From: Thiomicrorhabdus sp. Milos-T2
Lineage (GTDB): Bacteria; Pseudomonadota; Gammaproteobacteria; Thiomicrospirales; Thiomicrospiraceae
Direction of reading: 5' to 3'
Assembly (NCBI RefSeq): GCF_000702325.1
Contig: NZ_KL370891.1
Coordinates: 248,001 to 312,000 of the forward strand
Length of the DNA stretch: 64,000 nucleotides
Shown here: piece after piece, positions 59,922 through 64,000 of the stretch
How the letters are laid out: each line of letters starts with the position of its first letter
Numbering within the stretch: the first letter of the stretch is position 1
Made by a program: the position numbers and the translations under genes
The notes under the pieces: generated by a model
The model's database searches: none
Told to the model about the DNA's origin: nothing
Seen by the model: only the letters and a program-made list of their open reading frames with translations

Positions 59922-62729
59922 TTACAGCATGTTCTTTAAATAGAAACCGGTATGAGACTCTTTACAGCTTGCTACGGTTTCTGGAGTCCCTGCGACTAAA
60001 ATTTGACCACCACCAGAGCCACCTTCGGGGCCTAAGTCTACAATCCAGTCTGCGGTTTTGATAACATCTAAATTATGTTCGATGATAACAATGGTATTAC
60101 CTTGATCTCTTAGATGACGAATAACGGTTAATAGTAACTCAATATCATGAAAATGCAGCCCTGTGGTAGGCTCATCTAAAATATAAAGTGTATTGCCCGT
60201 ATCACGTTTAGAAAGTTCTTTAGCTAATTTAACACGCTGGGCTTCACCACCAGATAAGGTTGTGGCACTTTGCCCTAGTTTGATATAACCCAGACCAACT
60301 TCCATTAGCATTTGAAGTTTACGTGCAATGACTGGAATCACATCAAAAAATGCACGAGCATCTTCCACAGTCATTTCTAGAATTTCATGAATGTTTTTGC
60401 CTTTGTACTGAACTTGCAGGGTCTCTCGATTATATCGGGCGCCTTTACAAACATCACAGGGCACATATACATCCGGTAAAAAGTGCATTTCTACCTTAAG
60501 TACGCCGTCACCTTGGCAGGCTTCACAGCGTCCGCCTTTAACGTTAAAGCTAAAGCGTCCTGGAGTATAACCTCGCGCACGTGACTCTGGAGTGGCTGAA
60601 AGCAGTTCACGAATGGGAGTGAATAATCCGGTATAAGTGGCTGGATTGGAGCGTGGCGTGCGTCCAATCGCAGACTGGTCAATATTAACCGACTTATCAA
60701 AATGTTCTATTCCTGAGAGTTTGCTATAAGGGGCTGGTGTATGTTGAGCTTTATTTAATTCATTAGCGGCAAGCTTAGATAAGGTGCCGTTTATAAGAGT
60801 GGATTTACCTGAACCTGAAACACCGGTTACACAAGTTAGCAGGCCTGCTGGAATGTTTAAGGTAACGTCTTTTAAGTTGTTACCACTTGCTCCAGTAATG
60901 GTTAGCCATTTATCTTTGCTAGGCTGTAAACGTTCACCAGGCACTTCAATTTTGCGAGTTCCTTTTAGGAATTGTCCGGTTAATGAATTAGGATTGTTCG
61001 TCACTTCATCAGGCGTACCTTCCGCCATAATTCGACCACCGTGAATACCTGCTCCAGGGCCAATATCTAATACATAGTCAGCGGCTCTAATGGCATCTTC
61101 ATCGTGCTCAACGACAATAACGGTATTACCTAGATCACGTAAATGAGTCAACGTGGCTAAAAGACGATCATTGTCACGTTGATGCAAACCAATTGAGGGT
61201 TCATCCAACACATACATCACACCTACCAGGCCTGCTCCAATTTGACTGGCTAAACGAATTCGTTGAGCTTCTCCACCGGATAAGGTGTCGGCACTGCGGT
61301 CTAGGGTTAAATAATTTAAGCCAACATTGACTAAGAAAGTTAAGCGGTCATGCACCTCTTTAATAATTTTACTGGCAATTTCACCCTTGGCACCTTCAAG
61401 CGTTAAGCTGCTAAAAATGTCATGGAGTTCGCCTACCGGAAGTGATGTTAAAGCAGGTAAGGTGTGGTCATTAACAAATACATTACGTGCAGCTTCATTT
61501 AAACGAGTTCCGTGACAACTTTTACAAGGCGTGGTGACTCGATATTTTTCTAATTCATCGCGTACGGCTTTACTTTCAGTTTCCGCAAAACGGCGTTCCA
61601 TATTGGGAATAACGCCTTCAAAACGTCGAGTGTCGCTATATTTTCCATGGGGTAAGGGAATTTTTTCTTTACCTGAGCCAAATAAAATGATTTTACGATG
61701 TTTTTCGTTTAACGATTCCCAAGGGGCTTCAATATCAAAACCATAATGATCGGCTAAGGCTTTGAGTAAGTCATAATAGTATTTGTGGCGACGGTCCCAG
61801 CCGCGGATTGCTCCACCGGCCAAACTTAATTCAGGATGGGTAATAACGCGGTCAGCATCAAAACTATCATTAATGCCCAAACCATCACAGGTTGGACAAG
61901 CACCATGCGGATTGTTAAACGAGAAAATTCGAGGTTCAAGCTCTGGCACGCTATAACCACAATGCGGGCAGGCAAAGCGTTCCGAAAATAGGAGCGCAAA
62001 ATCATCGTCTTCATCCATGGGCAAGACTTGCGCTAAACCTTCAGCAAGCCTCAAAGCCGTTTCAAACGATTCAGCTAAACGCTGTTTGATGTCATTGCGA
62101 ACTTTAAAACGATCCACAATAACTTCAATATCATGTTTCTTATTTTTTTCTAATTGAATGGTGCCGTCTAAGTCGTAAATTTTGCCATCAATACGGGCTC
62201 GTATAAAACCTTGCGCTTGTAACTCATCCAATAGGTGGTGATGTTCGCCTTTTTTACCTCGTACAATGGGAGCAATGAGTAAACACTTGCTGCCTTCTGG
62301 TAAGGTTAAGGTGTGGTCAACCATTTGGCTAACGGTTTGGGCTTCTAAATCACAACCATGATGTGGGCAACGTGGTGTACCAGCACGAGCGTAAAGCAAA
62401 CGCAAATAGTCATAGATTTCAGTTACCGTACCAACAGTAGAGCGAGGATTGTGAGAGGTCGATTTTTGCTCAATAGAAATGGCAGGTGAAAGCCCTTCAA
62501 TATGATCTAAATCGGGTTTTTCCATGACGGATAAAAATTGCCGTGCATAGGCAGAAAGAGACTCCACATAACGTCGTTGTCCCTCAGCATAAATCGTATC
62601 AAAAGCGAGTGAGGATTTACCTGAACCAGATAAACCCGTAATCACAATTAGTTTATCTCGAGGAAGGGTAACATCGATGTTTTTTAGGTTATGGGTACGA
62701 GCACCGCGGATAACAATTTCTTCGAGCAT
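59922..62729 (-). CDS. uvrA: Excinuclease ABC subunit A
   Basis: Damage-recognition ATPase of nucleotide excision repair, 935 residues. The two ATP-binding modules have Walker [10 protein letters not shown] (about 33-41) and GVSGSGKST (about 640), each with an ABC signature ([26 protein letters not shown]). Two zinc fingers are visible (CPHCGY...CPTCDG near 253-283, and CEACQGDG...CDVCKG near 738-766), as is [29 protein letters not shown] at 61225-61236 lies in the conserved GAGLVGVMY segment and is probably coincidental with coding. Confidence 0.98.
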   Translation of the reverse strand: MLEEIVIRGARTHNLKNIDVTLPRDKLIVITGLSGSGKSSLAFDTIYAEGQRRYVESLSAYARQFLSVMEKPDLDHIEGLSPAISIEQKSTSHNPRSTVGTVTEIYDYLRLLYARAGTPRCPHHGCDLEAQTVSQMVDHTLTLPEGSKCLLIAPIVRGKKGEHHHLLDELQAQGFIRARIDGKIYDLDGTIQLEKNKKHDIEVIVDRFKVRNDIKQRLAESFETALRLAEGLAQVLPMDEDDDFALLFSERFACPHCGYSVPELEPRIFSFNNPHGACPTCDGLGINDSFDADRVITHPELSLAGGAIRGWDRRHKYYYDLLKALADHYGFDIEAPWESLNEKHRKIILFGSGKEKIPLPHGKYSDTRRFEGVIPNMERRFAETESKAVRDELEKYRVTTPCKSCHGTRLNEAARNVFVNDHTLPALTSLPVGELHDIFSSLTLEGAKGEIASKIIKEVHDRLTFLVNVGLNYLTLDRSADTLSGGEAQRIRLASQIGAGLVGVMYVLDEPSIGLHQRDNDRLLATLTHLRDLGNTVIVVEHDEDAIRAADYVLDIGPGAGIHGGRIMAEGTPDEVTNNPNSLTGQFLKGTRKIEVPGERLQPSKDKWLTITGASGNNLKDVTLNIPAGLLTCVTGVSGSGKSTLINGTLSKLAANELNKAQHTPAPYSKLSGIEHFDKSVNIDQSAIGRTPRSNPATYTGLFTPIRELLSATPESRARGYTPGRFSFNVKGGRCEACQGDGVLKVEMHFLPDVYVPCDVCKGARYNRETLQVQYKGKNIHEILEMTVEDARAFFDVIPVIARKLQMLMEVGLGYIKLGQSATTLSGGEAQRVKLAKELSKRDTGNTLYILDEPTTGLHFHDIELLLTVIRHLRDQGNTIVIIEHNLDVIKTADWIVDLGPEGGSGGGQILVAGTPETVASCKESHTGFYLKNML

Positions 62730-62793
62730 TGGAAACGACCGTTTTAAATTAGCAAACGGCCATTATAGCAAGAAAGTAAAATCTTACGCGACT

Positions 62794-62817
62794 AGAGTTA
62801 CCAGGCCTGGTCACTCT
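62794..62817. repeat. Extended palindrome with ACCAGGCCTGGT between uvrA and the SIMPL gene
   Basis: The exact core at 62800-62811 is extended by AGAGT/ACTCT arms with one mismatched pair, to 24 bases. It abuts the stop codon of the upstream SIMPL gene, so it probably acts as its terminator. Confidence 0.8.
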
Positions 62818-63554
62818 TATGGCGTTAATAAAAGAGTGCCTGTAATGGTCACGTTTAATTTACTTTGACCCACTTTAACCGCGGGTGCCGCCATATCAGA
62901 AGACATCATGGCCATTTCTGAGCGTGCATATCTTGGTTGAGGGGTATAGCCGTTAGCGTTATTAATACGAGTCTCTAAAATTCTAAATGAGCTAGCTTGA
63001 AAGTTATTAGCAATGCGTTGGGCTTGCTTGCGGTAACTTTGAATTGCTTTATCGGTTAACTGAGCCATAACTTGTTTTTTTACCGAATCTGAAATACCAA
63101 ACTGCATTGATTGATACGCTAAGTAAGGCTGGATTTTAGTCAAAATAGCAATTAAACCGGGTTTGTTTTCTATGCTCAACACCAAACTTTGTTGCCCGCG
63201 CCAGTGACTAATGACCTGTTTTTTATAGATGGGCCTAATGTTGTATTGGTTGGTTTGAGTAATGATTTCTGGATAGGCTTTTAGGGCTCTGATTGCCGCC
63301 TGCATTTTTAGGTTGATTTCATTCGCCACAGCCTGTGGACTAATGCCCTCGGCAACTCGATTAAAGGTCAGTGTAATGCGGTTGTTAGCCACATTCTGCG
63401 ATTCCGTAATAGAAAAATGCACTTTATTACCCTTGGTATAGCTATCATCTTTATAGCTATCGTCAGCATTTACCGTTAGAGACGTAACACTCAGCAATAG
63501 CAAGCTTAAAATAAAAATCGGTAATAAAAACGCGGGGTAAGTCGTATTATTCAT
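62817..63554 (-). CDS. SIMPL domain (DUF541) exported protein
   Basis: A 245-residue protein with signal peptide ([30 protein letters not shown]). A SIMPL/DUF541-like mature domain includes [50 protein letters not shown] and the closing [16 protein letters not shown]. The family is periplasmic and of uncertain function. The ATG at 63554 was chosen because AAAGGA lies seven bases before it; the in-frame ATG at 63569 precedes that ribosome binding site. An exact palindrome repeat lies just upstream. Confidence 0.8.
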   Translation of the reverse strand: MNNTTYPAFLLPIFILSLLLLSVTSLTVNADDSYKDDSYTKGNKVHFSITESQNVANNRITLTFNRVAEGISPQAVANEINLKMQAAIRALKAYPEIITQTNQYNIRPIYKKQVISHWRGQQSLVLSIENKPGLIAILTKIQPYLAYQSMQFGISDSVKKQVMAQLTDKAIQSYRKQAQRIANNFQASSFRILETRINNANGYTPQPRYARSEMAMMSSDMAAPAVKVGQSKLNVTITGTLLLTP

Positions 63555-63566
63555 GATAATTCCTTT

Positions 63567-63582
63567 CAACCAGGCCTGGTTG
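63567..63582. repeat. 16-bp palindrome CAACCAGGCCTGGTTG upstream of the SIMPL gene
   Basis: The exact 12-bp core at 63569-63580 is extended by two complementary pairs on each side. It lies in the leader of the SIMPL gene, immediately before its ribosome binding site. Confidence 0.88.
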
Positions 63583-63674
63583 TTTTTAAAATTGAAACCT
63601 TAATGTTTATTCCATGCTTATGACTATAGTTAGAGATTAAAATTAATTTGTAAGAAGTCGCTTCGAGTATTCAT

Positions 63675-63690
63675 CTCGAGCATAGGTCTC
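63675..63690. repeat. Degenerate MITE terminal sequence
   Basis: CTCGAGCATAGGTCTC matches the MITE end CTCGTGCAAAGGTCTC at 14 of 16 positions. No partner end is visible, so it would be a remnant. Confidence 0.4.
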
Positions 63691-63743
63691 ATTATAACTG
63701 TCAATAAGTTGTATTCGATTATAGCTCTAGTTTTTGTCAACGG

Positions 63744-63752
63744 TGTTATAAT
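63744..63752 (+). promoter_or_regulatory. Extended -10 promoter of the MFS transporter gene
   Basis: TGTTATAAT fits TGnTATAAT, followed by a GC-containing TCCGCG. No -35 is evident at normal spacing. The ATG follows 70 bases downstream. Confidence 0.5.
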
Positions 63753-63821
63753 TCCGCGTTATTTGTTATTAAAAAATAGACCTGATTTCTCAGATTAATT
63801 AAACATTGAGACACAAAATAA

Positions 63822-64000
63822 ATGATTGAACATTCTAATGTCATGAGTCCTACAGAAAAACGAGCCGCGTTCTCTATTGCAGGTATTTTTTCTACCCGAA
63901 TGTTAGGTCTCTTTATGATATTTCCTGTATTTGCATTATTTGCACATCAGGAATTTAACGGTATAACGGGTCTACAAATTGGTATTGCCATGGGGATTTA
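63822..64000 (+). CDS. MFS transporter (partial, 5' end only)
   Basis: Only the first 59 residues are in the window: MIEHSNVMSPTEKRAAFSIAGIFSTRMLGLFMIFPVFALFAH and on to GITGLQIGIAMGI. The TEKRAxxSIxxxFSxRMLGLFMxxPV opening is like YajR-type major facilitator transporters, inner-membrane proton antiporters of unsettled substrate. An alternative ATG at 63843 (MSPTEKRA) is also possible. Divergent from the SIMPL gene and uvrA. Confidence 0.75.
   Translation, partial: MIEHSNVMSPTEKRAAFSIAGIFSTRMLGLFMIFPVFALFAHQEFNGITGLQIGIAMGI

Overview
The window reads as chromosome of a moderately AT-rich gammaproteobacterium. The gene order (rpe-gph-trpE, trpGDC, the tRNA-tuf-secE-nusG-rplKAJL-rpoBC block, then the str, S10, spc and alpha ribosomal operons) and the protein sequences are gammaproteobacterial. 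A sulfur-oxidising relative of Thiomicrospira/Hydrogenovibrio is my best guess, but that is inference from memory and not proven by the sequence. There is no rRNA, CRISPR array or prophage.

Layout. 1-2.8 kb, minus strand: metY (cut by the window edge), bioD, purC, psiE. 2.9-9.0 kb, plus strand: rpe, gph, a small unrecognised ORF translationally overlapping trpE, then trpE, trpG, trpD, trpC. The trp genes are separated by a small inverted-repeat mobile element (MITE) and by a palindromic repeat. 9.2-24 kb is the accessory-looking part: an OsmC protein, two tandem LuxR-type regulators divergent from a large autotransporter, two unrecognised secreted proteins, a lipoprotein hydrolase, a FadL-like porin, bioA, a complete IS4-like insertion sequence with a frameshifted transposase, an HD-GYP signalling protein and truC. 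25.4-56.9 kb is the expression-machinery supercluster: tRNA-Tyr, -Gly, -Thr, first tuf copy, tRNA-Trp, secE, nusG, rplKAJL, rpoBC, rpsLG, fusA, second tuf copy, S10/spc/alpha operons through rplQ. 57-64 kb: tatD-like gene, tcdA, a DUF2927-like gene, uvrA, a SIMPL-domain gene and the start of an MFS transporter.

Two repeat systems cut across the genes. The first is a MITE family: four copies of 159-204 bp, each ending in GAGACC...GGTCTC, each able to fold on itself along its whole length, and each flanked by a 5-bp target duplication (three exact, one 4/5). The second is a 12-bp palindrome, ACCAGGCCTGGT, found seven times exactly and several times with one or two changes. It occurs inside bioD, bioA and tatD and between genes. 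In intergenic copies unrelated flanking bases extend the dyad to as much as 28 bp, as if the repeat has been recruited as a transcription terminator.

The ribosomal supercluster carries visible sigma70 promoters before tRNA-Tyr, tRNA-Trp/secE, rpsL, rpsJ, rplN and rpsM. Several share a TATAAT followed directly by a GC-rich discriminator. The secE promoter lies inside the terminator hairpin of the first tuf gene.
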